DNA of 64,000 nt from Achatina immaculata (GCA_009760885.1 CM019701.1:13351963-13415962); one strand, 5' to 3'. Counted from the stretch's first letter, positions 32,655 to 45,274 are shown. A program made the numbers and translations. The notes: generated from the sequence alone by a model not told the origin.

Positions 32655-33345
32655 TTTGTTTAGTACGCAGTGGAAGTGTTTGATTTTATTTAGCAGGCAG
32701 GGAAAATGTTTGATTTTCTGTCGCAGGCAGGGGAAATGTTTGGTTTTCTTTAGTAAACAGAGGAAAAGTTTGATTTCCTTTAGCAGGCAAGGAAAATGTT
32801 TGGTTTTCTTTAGCAGCAGGGAAAATGTTTGATTTTCTTTAGCAGATAGGTACAATGTCTGATTTTCTTTAGCAGGTAGGTAAAATGTTTGATTTTCTTT
32901 AGCAGGCAGGGGAAGTGTTTGATTTTCTTTCGCAGACAGGGAAAATGTTTGATTTTCTTTAGCAGATAGGTACAATGTCTGATTTTCTTTAGCAGGTAGG
33001 TAAAATGTTTGATTTTCTTTAGCAGGCAGGGGAAGTGTTTGATTTTCTTTAGCAGACAGGGAAAATGTTTGATTTTCTTTAGCAGATAGGTACAATGTCT
33101 GATTTTCTTTAGCAGGTAGGTAAAATGTTTGATTTTCTTTAGCAGGCAGGGGAAGTGTTTGATTTTCTTTAGCAGACAGGGAAAATGTTTGATTTTCTTT
33201 AGCAGATAGGTACAATGTCTGATTTTCTTTAGCAGGTAGGTAAAATGTTTGATTTTCTTTAGCAGGCAGGGGAAGTGTTTGATTTTCTTTAGCAGGCATG
33301 GAAAATGTTTGAATTTCTTTAGCAGGCAGTGGAAGCGGTAGTTTT
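32655..33345. repeat. 30-bp minisatellite with 120-bp higher-order repeat
   Basis: About 23 copies of a 30-bp unit (AATGTTTGATTTTCTTTAGC plus 10). From 32820 to 33300 four variants repeat in fixed order every 120 bases, almost unchanged for four rounds. The minus strand is open (LPAKENQTF/L repeats), which is a product of the 30-bp period. Confidence 0.93.
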
Positions 33346-33831
33346 TCTATATGTCATCTAATGTTTTTTTCTTCATCAACATCAATATTTTATTTGTAGT
33401 GGAGGAGGGGTTGGAAGAGGGGAGGGGATGTGCTTGACTCACTCGAACTGTGATTGTTGACCTTGTAACATTGTCCTGAAAAACTATACATAATCTATAC
33501 ATTATTTAGCTTGTAACTGTCCTGCAGGCCTAGCTACGAATAACAGGTTTTTTTTTGGTACATTCTCCACACACAAGATCTCAGAAGTCATCGATTCTGT
33601 TTGTGGAGCAATTCTGTAACTAACCAAACGTGCGTGTTACACACACTAACATGAATCCTGGATCTTTGGGGGGGGGGGGGGGTTTCAAATCTTTTTATAT
33701 TTTTCTTTAGCTCGAACCTCCCTCGCTTCTTTGGCTTACGCGTAAACAAGTGTAGCTCTCATGACCTAGACCGCTTCCTGTCTTCTACCTGCTGATGCAG
33801 TACGTGCATCTTCTTTAAGCACCACAACGAA
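33346..33831. other. Spacer with (G)14 run
   Basis: No gene. A guanine run at 33668-33681 stands out. Confidence 0.4.
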
Positions 33832-35300
33832 AGCCCTCTTCTCTAGGCACCACACTAAAGCCCTCTTATCTAGGCACCAAACTGAAGTCCACTTATCTAG
33901 GTCCAAACTGAAGCCCTCTTCTCTAGGCACCAAACTAAAGCCCTCTTATCTAGGCACCAAACTGAAGTCCACTTATCTAGGTCCAAACTGAAGCCCTCTT
34001 ATCTAGGCACCAAACTGAAGTCCACTTATCTAGGTCCAAACTGAAGGCCTCTTATCTAGGCACCAAACTGAAGGTAAGTTTTCTAGGCATAAAACTGAAG
34101 TCCTCTTTTCTAGGCACCAAAGTGAAGCCTTATTATCTCGGTACCAAACTGGAGCCCTTTTATCTAGGCACCAAACTAAAGCCTTCTTATCTAGGCACCA
34201 AAGTGAAGCCCTCTTTTCTAGGCACCACACTGAGGCCCTCTTCTCTAGGCACCAAACTGAAGCCTCTTTTCTAGGCACAAAAATGAAGCCCTCTTTTTCC
34301 AGGCATCAAACGGAAGCCCTCTCATCTACGCACCAAAATGAAGCCCTCTTTTCTATGCATCAAAATGAAGCCCTCTTTTCTAAGCACCAAACTGAAGCCC
34401 TTTTATCTAGCCACCAAACTAAAGCCCTCCTATTTAGGCACCAAACTGAAGCCCTCTTATCTAGGCACCAAATTAAAGCCCTCTTTTCTGGACACTAAAC
34501 TGAAGCCTTCTTCTCTAGGCACCAAAAGAAAGCCCTCTTCTCTAGGCACCACACTAAAGCCCTCTTATCTAGGCACCAAACTGAAGTCCACTTATCTAGG
34601 TCCAAACTGAAGCCCTCTTCTCTAGGCACCAAACTAAAGCCCTCTTATCTAGGCACCAAACTGAAGTCCACTTATCTAGGTCCAAACTGAAGCCCTCTTA
34701 TCTAGGCACCAAACTGAAGTCCACTTATCTAGGTCCAAACTGAAGGCCTCTTATCTAGGCACCAAACTGAAGGTAAGTTTTCTAGGCATAAAACTGAAGT
34801 CCTCTTTTCTAGGCACCAAAGTGAAGCCTTATTATCTCGGTACCAAACTGGAGCCCTTTTATCTAGGCACCAAACTAAAGCCTTCTTATCTAGGCACCAA
34901 AGTGAAGCCCTCTTTTCTAGGCACCACACTGAGGCCCTCTTCTCTAGGCACCAAACTGAAGCCTCTTTTCTAGGCACAAAAATGAAGCCCTCTTTTTCCA
35001 GGCATCAAACGGAAGCCCTCTCATCTACGCACCAAAATGAAGCCCTCTTTTCTATGCATCAAAATGAAGCCCTCTTTTCTAAGCACCAAACTGAAGCCCT
35101 TTTATCTAGCCACCAAACTAAAGCCCTCCTATTTAGGCACCAAACTGAAGCCCTCTTATCTAGGCACCAAATTAAAGCCCTCTTTTCTGGACACTAAACT
35201 GAAGCCTTCTTCTCTAGGCACCAAAAGAAAGCCCTCTTCTCTAGGCACCAAACTAAAGCCCTCTTCTCTAGGGAGCTAACCAAATCCCTCTTCTCAAGGC
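33832..35300. repeat. 27-bp minisatellite with 699-bp duplication
   Basis: About 54 copies of a 27-bp unit (CTGAAGCCCTCTTATCTAGG plus CACCAAA). The block 33832-34530 is repeated at 34531-35229 with the same pattern of variants. The 9-residue period keeps all frames open and explains several protein-like frames. Confidence 0.93.
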
Positions 35301-35624
35301 ACCAAACTGAAGTGCTATCGATGATGGTATTAACTGCAGCCAAAACTAATCTCAAATTAGTCCAACTTATCTTGAGCATCTTCCAGTCTTCCATCTGAAA
35401 CTTTATCTGAAGTAGATAAACGATGACTTCAGCTCTCTGACACAACCCAAACTCTACAACTAGTAGCTGGCACAATACACGTTGCAACAACTCAACAATT
35501 TGGCGTAAACATTTTCTGTAAGACGTTTAATGGATGGAATGGATGAAAATGAAAAATAGTGACTTACCAAAAAAAAAAAATCATGATATGTGGTCAGGTT
35601 GCCCTGCCATATGGCAACCCAGCA
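35301..35624. other. Spacer between arrays
   Basis: No feature recognised. Confidence 0.35.
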
Positions 35625-35757
35625 TACATCCAAGAAGCACATGGCAACTCAACATACATCCAAGAAGCACATGGCAACTCAACATACATCCAAGAAGCAC
35701 ATGGCAACTCAGCATACATCCAAGAAGCACATGGCAACTCAACATACATCCAAGAAA
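35625..35757. repeat. 30-bp minisatellite
   Basis: Nearly five copies of a 30-bp unit (AAGAAGCACATGGCAACTCA plus ACATACATCC). Confidence 0.93.
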
Positions 35758-35794
35758 CATACCAACTACAAAAAAAAGTTTCTGCAGAAAATAT

Positions 35795-37785
35795 CAGGCA
35801 GACTACATGTTTGACCATAACGGCTACATACAGCTAGACTGCATGTTTGACCACAACGGCTACATACAACCAGACTACATGTTTGACCATAACGGCTACA
35901 TACAACCAGACTACATGTTTGACCACAACGGCTACATACAACCAGACTACATGTTTGACCACAACGGCTACATACAACCAGAATATATGTTTGACCACAA
36001 CGGCTACATACAACCAGACTACATGTTTGACCATAACGGCTACATACAACCAGACTATATGTTTGACCACAACGGCAACATACAACCAGACTGCATGTTT
36101 GACCACAACGGCAACATACAACCAGACTACATGTTTGACCATAACAGCTACATACAACCAGACTACATGTTTGACCACAACGGCTACATACAACCAGAAT
36201 ACATGTTTGACCTCAACGGCTACATACAACCAGACTACATGTTTGACCATAACAGCTACATACAACCAGACTACATGTTTGACCATAACAGCTACATACA
36301 ACCAGACTACATGTTTGACCACAACGGCTACATACAACCAGACTATATGTTTGACCATAACGGCTACATACAACCAGACTACATGTTTGACCACAACGGC
36401 TACATACAACCAGACTACATGTTTGACCATAACGGCTACATACAACCAGACTACATGTTTGACCACAACGGCTACATACAACCAGACTATATGTTTGACC
36501 ACAACGGCTACATACAACCAGACTACATGTTTGACCACAACGGCTACATACAACTATACTACACAACGGCTACATACAACCAGACTATATGTTTGACCAC
36601 AACGGCTACATACAACCAGACTACATGTTTGACCACAACGGCAACATACAACTATACTACACAACGGCTACATACAACCAGACTATATGTTTGACCACAA
36701 CGGCTACATACAACCAGACTACATGTTTGACCACAACGGCAACATACAACTATACTACACAACGGCTACATACAACCAGACTACATGTTTGACCACAACG
36801 GCTACATACAACCAGACTACATGTTTGACCACAACGGCAACATACAACCAGACTACATGTTTGACCACAACGGCTACATACAACCAGACTACATGTTTGA
36901 CCACAACGGCTACATACAACCAGACTACATGTTTGACCACAACGGCTACATACAACCAGACTATATGTTTGACCACAACGGCTACATACAACCAGACTAC
37001 ATGTTTGACCACAATGGCTACATACAACCAGACTACATGTTTGACCACAACGGCTACACACAACCAGACTACATGTTTGACCACAACGGCTACAATCAAC
37101 CAGACTATATGTTTGACCACAGCGGCTACACACAACCAGACTACATGTTTGACCACAACGGCTACATACAACCAGACTACATGTTTGACCACAACGGCTA
37201 CATACAACCAGACTATATGTTTGACCACAACGGCAACATACAACCAGACTACATGTTTGACCACAACGGCTACATACAACCAGACTACATGTTTGACCAC
37301 AACGGCTACATACAACCAGACTATATGTTTGACCACAACGGCAACATACAACTATACTACACAACGGCTACATACAACCAGACTATATGTTTGACCACAA
37401 TGGCTATATGTTTGACCATAACGGCTACATACAACCAGACTACATGTTTGACCTCAACGGCAACATACAACTATACAATATGTTTGACCACAACGGCTAC
37501 ATACCATCAGACTATATGTTTGACCACAACGGCTACATGTTTGACCACAACGGCTACATACAACCAGACTACATGTTTGATCACAATGGCTACATACAAC
37601 CAGACTACATGTTTGACCACAACTGCTACACACAACCAGACTACATGTTTGACCACAACGGCTACAATCAACCAGACTATATGTTTGACCACAACAGCTA
37701 CACACAACCAGACTACATGTTTGACCACAGCGGCTACACACAACCAGACTACATGTTTGACCATAACGGCTACATACAACGACGC
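35795..37785. repeat. 36-bp minisatellite, ~2 kb
   Basis: Some 55 copies of a 36-bp unit (CCAGACTACATGTTTGACCA then CAACGGCTACATACAA). The period is twelve codons and the unit lacks stops in two + frames and two - frames, giving long frames (35534-36694, 36785-37858 and others) on both strands. One would read MFDHNGYIQPDY repeats. Because the openness is shared by several frames, none is evidence of a gene. Truncated 28- to 30-base units (CAACTATACTACACAACGGC) recur near 36550, 36650, 36750 and 37355. Confidence 0.94.
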
Positions 37786-37989
37786 TGGACCACAGTCAGA
37801 CGAACACTTACCCAATCAGTGCACAAGTCATGACGTCACGAGACCCTACATCACGTGACCGTTCTCGAAGTTTCTGGAGACAACCCACCTCCTCCCAACC
37901 GAAGTAAAAATAAAATGCAAGCAGACCAAGCCCGCTGTTTCCCCCAAACACTAATATACACTGTTGCCTCCCATACTACTAGCCTGCCA

Positions 37990-38925
37990 GCCTACCTACA
38001 CTGATTCGTGTCTTTTACCTTCCTGCCTCCCTACATTGATTCGTGTCTTTTACCTTCCTGCCTTCCTACACTGATTCGTGTCTTTTACCTTCCTGCCTAC
38101 CTACATTGATTCGTGTCTTTTACCTTCCTGCCTACCTACACTGATTAGTGTCTTTTACCTTCCTGCCTACTTACACAGATTAGTGTCTTTTACTTTTCTG
38201 TCTACCTACATTGATTCGTGTCTTTTACCTTCCTGCCTACCTACACTGATTAGTGTCTTTTACCTTCCTGCCTACCTACACAGATTAGTGTCTTTTACCT
38301 TTCTGTCTATCTACACTGGTCCGTGTCTTCTACCTTCCTGCCTACCTACACTGATTAATGTCTTTTACCTTCCTGCCTCCCTACATTGATTCGTGTCTTC
38401 TACCTTCCTGCCTCCCTACATTGATTCGTGTCTTTTACCTTCCTGCCTACCTACATTGATTCGTGTCTTCTACCTTCCTGCCTCCCTACAGTGATTTCGT
38501 GTCTTTTACCTTCCTGCCTACCTACACTGATTTGTGCCTTTTACCTTCCTGCCTACCTACATTGATTCGTGTCTTCTACCTGCCTGCCTTTCTGCCTACA
38601 CTGATGTGTGTCTTCTACCTTCCTGCTTATCTACACTGATTCATGTCTTCTATCTGTTTGCCTACCTACATTGATTTCGTGTCTTTTACTTGCCTGCCTA
38701 CCTACAGTGATTTCGTGTATTTTACCTGCTTGCCTACCTACACTGATTTGTGTCTTTTACCTGCCTGCCTACCTACACTGATTCATGTCTTCTATCTGCT
38801 TGCCTACCTACACTGATTTCGTGTCTTTTACCTGCCTGCCTACCTACACTGATTTCGTGTCTTTTACCTAACTGCCTACCTACACTGATTTCGTGTCTTT
38901 TACCTGCCTGCCTACAGTTTTATCC
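37990..38925. repeat. 35-bp minisatellite
   Basis: About 27 copies of a 35-bp unit (CTACCTACACTGATTCGTGT then CTTTTACCTTCCTGC). The 35-base period rotates the frame every unit. Confidence 0.92.
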
Positions 38926-39000
38926 CAACTTCCTGTAACAAACTGATTCTCCGGACAACCATAACAACTAGAGCTTTCACAACAATTCTCAGCCACTCTT

Positions 39001-39175
39001 GTGTTGTGTTTGTCTACAGAGACGTGTGTTGTGTTTGTCTACAGAGACGTGTGTTGTGTTTGTCTGCAGAGACGGGTGTTGTGTTTGTCTGCAGAGACGT
39101 GTGTTGTGTTTGTCTGCAGAGACGGGTGTTGTGTTTGTCTGCAGAGACGTGTGTTACGTTTATCTACAGAAATGT
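39001..39175. repeat. 25-bp minisatellite
   Basis: Seven copies of a 25-bp unit (GTGTGTTGTGTTTGTCTACA plus GAGAC), alternating GAGACG/GAGACGG variants. Confidence 0.92.
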
Positions 39176-40214
39176 GTGCCCCAGCTGTGCACGCTACTCA
39201 CTTCCGCTTCTACATTTCTCTGCCAGGTTGGCTTTGATCAGCCACTTCTGCTTTTTCCTTCGGATGTCCATCTCGTGGCTGTTGTAGTGATGATGCTGGC
39301 GTCTCCTCGAAGCACGTGCGCTTCCAGTTTCCAGCGTTCAGTGTTAGTTATGCTTGTTATATTCGTAGTATATTTGTACAGATGAAGTATGTCTGAAACA
39401 GAGAAAAAGTTGTATGAAAAAGAGGAGAATGTCAGACGGCTACAGGTACCCAGTTCTCAACCCTTTGCATAATAAAGATCAATCAGTCTGTCAGTCAATT
39501 TCTCCTCTATTCTCTCCACGTCTCAGTTTCTCTTTCTATTTTAATCTTTAGTTCCTTACTTCTCTCACTCCCCGTCTTGCCTCTTTAAGTCTGTCTCCAC
39601 CTCCCTCTGCCCCCAAACGTCTTTTTCTTCTGAAATATCAAGTTTTCGATCTGTTCTTGACTCATCTGCCACGTGGTCAAAAAAGATCGCTAACTTGGTG
39701 CTACAGCTGAATCCTTTCAGTCTTTTCTAATTAATCGTCTTTGCCATCCTCCAGGTGTTATCAGGTGACACGGCGAAATAATCGTTGGAGAAGCCAGTGT
39801 TTTGATTGGATGTAGCTTGAACTTAAGCACATTACAAACCTGGACGGTTTCATATCCGGCCTTACGGGAGATAACTCGCGATAAGAAGATTGCGAGTACC
39901 CTAAGAGGAATTAACTCTCAGTACATACTGGTCCAAATAGTTGCTCAATTTTTTTAACAAAAAATATTTTGTTGTTATTGTTGTTGTTGTCGTTGTTGTT
40001 GTTTCCGTATCATGTGAATCGAAAGCTGTATTTTGCATAACCTGACGTAAAGTGTAAAGATGTTTAGAGAGAGTTATCAATTAGAATCAGTGCGATAACT
40101 GCTGTGCAACCCTTTGTTAGCCAGAGTGGTTCTCATTACTCATCATTCAGGGTAAAGAAATAGGGCTGTGTTAAACAAGAAGCAGCACAGCATTACACTC
40201 TACGATTAGGGATG
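39176..40214. other. Spacer, one tiny ORF only
   Basis: No gene is supported. A 27-codon ATG frame at about 39390-39472 (MSETEKKLYEKEENVRRLQ...) is followed by AATAAAGATCAATCAGTC, a phrase that resembles an element tail; its nature is unknown. A (GTT)n tract lies near 39970-40005. Confidence 0.4.
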
Positions 40215-40289
40215 CATGAGATAACAGTACGCTCTGAGATCCGCTACACTACACTCAACTGTGGTTGAGGCGGGGTGGGTTTAGAACTT

Positions 40290-40575
40290 GGGGAAGATGA
40301 TGTTGAGAGATGATGTTGAGAGATGATGTTGTGAGATGGTATTGTGAGATGATGTTGAGAGATGGTGTTGTGAGATGATTTTGAGAGATGGTGTTGTGAG
40401 ATGATGTTGAGAGAGGATGTTGAGAGATGATGTTGAGAGATTATGTTGAGAGATGATGTTGAGAGATTATGTTGAGAGATGGTGTTGTGAAATGATGTTG
40501 AGAGATGATGTTGAGAGATGATGTTGAGAGATGGTGTTGTGAGATGATGTTGAGAGATGATGTTGAGAGATGATG
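40290..40575. repeat. 15-bp minisatellite
   Basis: About 19 copies of AGATGATGTTGAGAG with GTGAG and GGTGTTG variants. Confidence 0.92.
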
Positions 40576-40649
40576 CACAGAACGTGATTCTTGTTGTCAT
40601 GATGCCATTGACTGGCTGGCTCTGGGGCTTTCTACAGAGAACGGACAGT

Positions 40650-41710
40650 GGGACTAGGAGTAAGAGTAGGACTAGGAGTAAGAGTGGGACTAGGAGTAAG
40701 AGTGGGACTAGGAGTAAGAGTGGGACTAGGAGTAGGAGTGGGACTAGGAGTAAGAGTAGGACTAGGAGTAAGAGGGGGACTAGGAGTAAGAGTGGGACTA
40801 GGAGTAAGAGTGGGACTAGGAGTAAGAGTGGGACTAGGAGTAAGAGTGGGACTAGGAGTAGGAGTGGGACTAGGAGTAAGAGTGGGACTAGGAGTAAGAG
40901 TGGGACGGAGTAAGAGTAGGACTAGGAGTAAGAGTGGGACTAGGAGTAAGAGTGGGACTAGGAGTAAGAGTGGGACTAGGAGTAAGAGTGGGACTAGGAG
41001 TAAGAGTGGGACTAGGAGTAGGAGTGGGACTAGGAGTAGGAGTGGGACTAGGAGTAAGAGTGGGACTAGGAGTAAGAGTGGGACTAGGAGTAAGAGTGGG
41101 ACTAGGAGTAGGAGTGGGACTAGGAGTAGGAGTAGGACAAGAAGTAGAACTAGGACTATGAGTAGGAGCAGGATTAGGAATGGGAGTAGGAATAGGACTA
41201 GAAGTAGAACTAGGAGTAAGAGTAGGACTAAGACTATGAGTAGGAGCAGGAGCTGGAGTAGGAGTAGGAGTAGTACTAGAAGTAGGAGTAGAACTAAGAG
41301 TAGGACTAGGACTAGGAGTAGGAGTAGTACTAGAAGTAGGAGTAGGACTAAGAGTAGGAGTAGGACTAGGAGTAGTACTAGAAGTAGGAGTAGGACTAAG
41401 AGTAGGAGTAGGACTAGGAGTAGTACTAGAAGTAGGAGTAGGACTAGGAGTAGGAGTAGGACTAGGAGTAGGAGTAGAACTAGGAGTAGGACTAGGAGTA
41501 GGAGTAGAACTAGGAGTAGGACTAGGAGTAGGAGTAGAACTAGGAGTAGGACTAGGAGTAGGAGTAGAACTAGGAGTAGGACTAGGAGTAGGAGTAGAAC
41601 TAGGAGTAGGACTAGGAGTAGGAGTAGAACTAGGAGTAGGACTAGGAGTTGGAGAAATACTAGGACCAGGAGTAGAAGTAGGACTAGGAGTATGAGAAAC
41701 ACAAGGGACA
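40650..41710. repeat. 18-bp minisatellite, ~1 kb
   Basis: Nearly 60 copies of ACTAGGAGTAAGAGTGGG and shorter 6-base derivatives (AGGAGT). The period of six codons keeps most frames open: RS-rich (TRSKSG), Gly/Val-rich and Leu-rich frames overlap at full length on both strands. None has other gene signals. Divergence rises toward 41150-41700, where 6-, 12- and 30-base sub-patterns appear. Confidence 0.94.
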
Positions 41711-41865
41711 ATTAGTATGCTCTGAGATTAGCTACACTACACTCTATGATTCGAGATCCACGGCATGGTCAGTATGCTCTGAGATTCGTTACACTACACT
41801 CATTCGAGATCCACGGCACGGTCAGTATGCTCTGAGATTCGTTACACTACACTCTGCAACAAAAA

Positions 41866-42444
41866 CGCATGAGAAATCAATGAGACCTGGAGAATCGCTA
41901 CGCTATACTCTCTACGATACCAACTCATGAGGTGAAAATTTAGTCGTTTTCTTGTCTTTTTTTTTTTTATCTTCCCTCTTCACTCTGACCTTCCCTTTTC
42001 CTGGACAAAAATATCAGCAATTTATCATTACTTCCTGTCAAAACATCAGATGGAGTGCCCCAAATCCTGCACTTTTAACTTCATATCTCTCATGACCAGA
42101 TCGGCAAGCGCCATCTTTTTTCGTCAATAACTTCCGGTTCCGGGTCTCTTTGTTCGGGAACAAGAAATGAATTATATGTCTTTTGTTTTTTTTTTTAGTT
42201 TTCCATGACGGATGGCGCGGTATCATCACGCATGCGCGTGGGAAGTAGAATAGACGATTGAAGGTATCAGAAATAGAACAAACTGAAGACCCGGCACACC
42301 AGCAGACCCGCTTTGCGTGGTCCACAGAAGATTGCATCTGCGGTGTATGGCTTCATTCAAAACTCCGGTTTTGTTGAAATGATGAATGCGACTTTCTCGT
42401 CTCATTCTCATTAGCCAGCAATTAGCCACAGTTTTACAGCAAAT
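41866..42444. other. Spacer without recognised genes
   Basis: More GC-rich than most spacers, but no domain, element end or splice-bounded exon recognised. Confidence 0.35.
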
Positions 42445-42494
42445 TTGTTCAGTTCTTTCTTTCTTTCTTCCTCTCTCTCTTTCTCTCTTTCTTC

Positions 42495-42527
<33 letters not shown>

Positions 42528-42607
42528 CCTTTCTCTCTCTCTCTTTCTTTCTTTCTTTCTTCCTTTCTCTCTCTCTCTTTCTCTCTCTCTTTCTTTCTTT
42601 CTTCCTT

Positions 42608-42650
<43 letters not shown>

Positions 42651-42685
42651 TTTTCTCTCTCTTTTTTTTTCTTCCTTCCTTCCTT

Positions 42686-42725
<40 letters not shown>

Positions 42726-43065
42726 CCTTTCTCTCTCTCTCTCTCTTTCTTTCTTTCTCTCTCTCTCTCTTTCTTTCTTCCTTTCTCTCTCTCTCTTTCT
42801 CTCTCTCTTTCTTTCTTTCTTCCTTCCTTCCTTTCTCTCTCTCTCTTTCTTCCTTCCTTCCTTTCTCTCTCTCTTTCTTTCTTTCTTCCTTCCTTCCTTT
42901 CTCTCTCTCTCTTTTTTCTTTTTTCGTTCTTCCTTTCTCTCTCTCTCTTTCTTTCTTCCTTTCTCTCTCTCTCTCTTTCTTTCTTCCTTTCTCTCTCTCT
43001 CTCTCTCTTTCTTTCTTCCTTCCTTCCTTTCTCTCTCTCTTTCTTTCTTTCTTTCTTCCTTCCTT

Positions 43066-43101
<36 letters not shown>

Positions 43102-43265
43102 CTTCTTCCTTCCTTTCTCTCTCTCTTTCTTTCTTCCTTTCTTTCTTCCTTTCTCTCTCTCTTCTTTTCTCTTTCTTCTTCCTTTCTCTCTCTCTCTGTT
43201 TCTTTCTTTCTTTCTTTCTTTCTTCCTTTCTCTCTCTCTTTCTCTTTCTTTCTTTCTCTCTTTGC
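42445..43265. repeat. ~820-bp polypyrimidine tract
   Basis: Almost only C and T: CTTT, CTTC and CT motifs in alternating blocks, with single G at about 42928 and 43198. Frames with Ser/Phe/Leu on + and Arg/Glu/Lys on - are artefacts. Confidence 0.96.
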
Positions 43266-44084
43266 ATCATCTTCCTCAGATAGCGTAATACTTCTGCTGA
43301 AAAAAAAACTGGTTCCAGTTTGTCAACATTGGAAACCATATGTTCGTACGGAAGCTGTTGCAATAAAGTTATGACCCATACATTTCATTAACACATAATC
43401 CCTTACACTACCATAAAATCCACAATTTTTTAAAACATAAAAACAACGTTTTTTAATGCATTCACTCCAACAGAACAGCCTCACCATTTGTCTATTCAAT
43501 TCTCACTTGTACGGAACAGCACTGTCAGTTTATGCATTCACATTGACTACTCGCACGGAGTTGCCGGATCTCTAGCATTTATTTTCTGACATGCAGCCAA
43601 ACAAGGTCGGAGAAACTACTACTCACTGTTTCCTTATCAATACACTCTTGGCAATTACCTCCTCTTTTCGTGTGGTTTCAGCTGTGAGGAAAATCGATGC
43701 ATGAATCCACTTTTTGGCAGTGACTGAGTCATTTTAAAGATGAATTTTTTCAACTTTCGTTTGAATAACCAGTGCGTGATTTTCATATGAATTTGAAAAT
43801 CTTTTTTACGGGATTTCATTAGGAAATGGGACTATATGTCCTAGGAAAATGAAATTATATTTTGTCTGAAGGAAAACAGATAGACAGACAGATGGATGGA
43901 TGGATGGATGGATGGATGGATGGATGGATGGATGGATGGATGGATTTGAAATTCCTTAATCCATGTAGCAATGTTCACCTCATATCCTGCTTTTGAGCCA
44001 GCCAGGTGTGCACTACAATGGTATGCCTGACCCTGCAGGTGATTATTCCTCACCGTCTGAAGTTTTTTATTCCACCTCCAGCGT
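43266..44084. other. Spacer with (GGAT)n at 43886-43945
   Basis: A perfect GGAT microsatellite of about 14 units; the rest is AT-rich and unrecognised. Confidence 0.6.
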
Positions 44085-44360
44085 CAGTGTGAGGTGAGTC
44101 TACTGCCAGCGTCAGTGTGAGGTGAGTCTACTGCCAGCGTCAGCGTGACGCGAGTCTACTGCCAGCGTCAGCGTGACGCGAGTCTACTGCCAGCGTCAGC
44201 GTGACACGAGTCTGCTGCCAGCGCCAGCGTGACGCGAGTCTGCTGCCAGCGTCAGCGTGACGCGAGTCTGCTGCCAGCGTCAGCGTGACGTGAGTCTGCT
44301 GCCAGCGTCAGCGTGACGTGAGTCTGCTGCCAGCATCAGCGTGACGTGAGTCTTCTGAGT
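44085..44360. repeat. 28-bp GC-rich minisatellite
   Basis: About nine to ten copies of a 28-bp unit (GAGTCTACTGCCAGCGTCAG plus CGTGACGC). Confidence 0.92.
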
Positions 44361-45274
44361 TCACTACGAGGCCACCAGCTTACAACCCGCCGGATGAGAA
44401 TCAGCTCACTGTGTGCTAGACTACTCCTTGGAAATGAAAAACAATAAGAACACAAAGGCAGGACTTGTCAGATATGGCGAACATATCAAGCTGAAGATGG
44501 TGGCTAGGAGAATGAAAGATCTCCACAACAGAGTGACTGCACGATTTTCACTCAATGGACTTGGCCATAGAAAGACCAGATTTAATTCTTCCCCCCCCCC
44601 CCCAAAAGAACCACAATAAGTCGAAGTTTTTTTTTTCTCTGGCCTTCACTTGCTGGTGGGTAGAAAGAAACACTCAGAAAAAGTTTCTATCTTGAATCTC
44701 GCCTGAAAGGTTCAGCTAGTCTGTCCGATATTCGTCCACAGAAGCCATTACTATCAGTACATCCACTCACTCTTGTCTCGGATAAATCAATACCTGGTGC
44801 TCACAAGCAATTTGTCTTAGCACTGCTTGGCTGAACAGAGCTACGGGGCAAAGGTTGTCATTTATTGGCGCGGAGTTGGCAGTAGAAGCAAGGGGTGCAT
44901 TGATGGTCTTGGCGTGAGCGAATAGTCTGTTGGATCACTTTGGGGGAAAAGGTAATCTAAGTAAGGGGCGTAAATTGACAAGTAATTTTATTTCTAGGTG
45001 TGGGTGTGCTAATGTTGGAAGCTGACGTCATTATGTTGGCGTTTCCTGGTGTTGTAGGCGGATGTTGGTTCAGCGCTGGTTGGTGCTCTAGTGGCTGTAC
45101 CTGCTCACTTGTTTATAGTGGTTCTAGCTATTGTGATGGCCACCTTTGTTGTGGTGATAATTGTTGCTGTCTTTGTAGCAATAACTTGCGATGTTGAATA
45201 ACAGTTGTTTCACCATAATAATGGGTGCTGAAAAAACTACAACACAATGACAGTGGTTCCTGCAAAACTATAAC
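44361..45274. other. Spacer, no gene recognised
   Basis: C run at 44591-44602. A stretch rich in GTTG from 44990 to 45200 may be an old tandem repeat related to the array at 45275. No coding support. Confidence 0.4.

Larger units (their letters stand above)
40215..41865. repeat. Composite repeat: ~62-bp frame around two arrays
   Basis: The phrase TATGCTCTGAGATTCGTTAC with ACTACACTC occurs at about 40228, 41716, 41775 and 41830. The first is separated from the others by the 15-bp and 18-bp arrays. The arrays therefore seem to have expanded inside an older, larger tandem repeat. Confidence 0.7.

Noticed and set aside
32610..33299. 229-codon minus frame with PAKENQT repeats
   Set aside because: 30-bp minisatellite artefact with no gene context.
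35534..37858. Long + strand reading frames of up to 386 codons
   Set aside because: They coincide with the 36-bp array, whose twelve-codon period leaves several frames open on both strands; no unique coding sequence, start context or splice sites.
39390..39472. Small ORF MSETEKKLYEKEENVRRLQ
   Set aside because: Only 27 codons, no homology recognised, no splice or promoter evidence. It sits beside an element-like tail.
40632..41715. 355-359 codon frames, one resembling an RS-domain protein
   Set aside because: Product of the 18-bp array; three overlapping frames and both strands are equally open.
42386..43374. Ser/Phe/Leu-rich and Arg/Glu/Lys-rich frames of ~300 codons
   Set aside because: Direct translation of a polypyrimidine tract.
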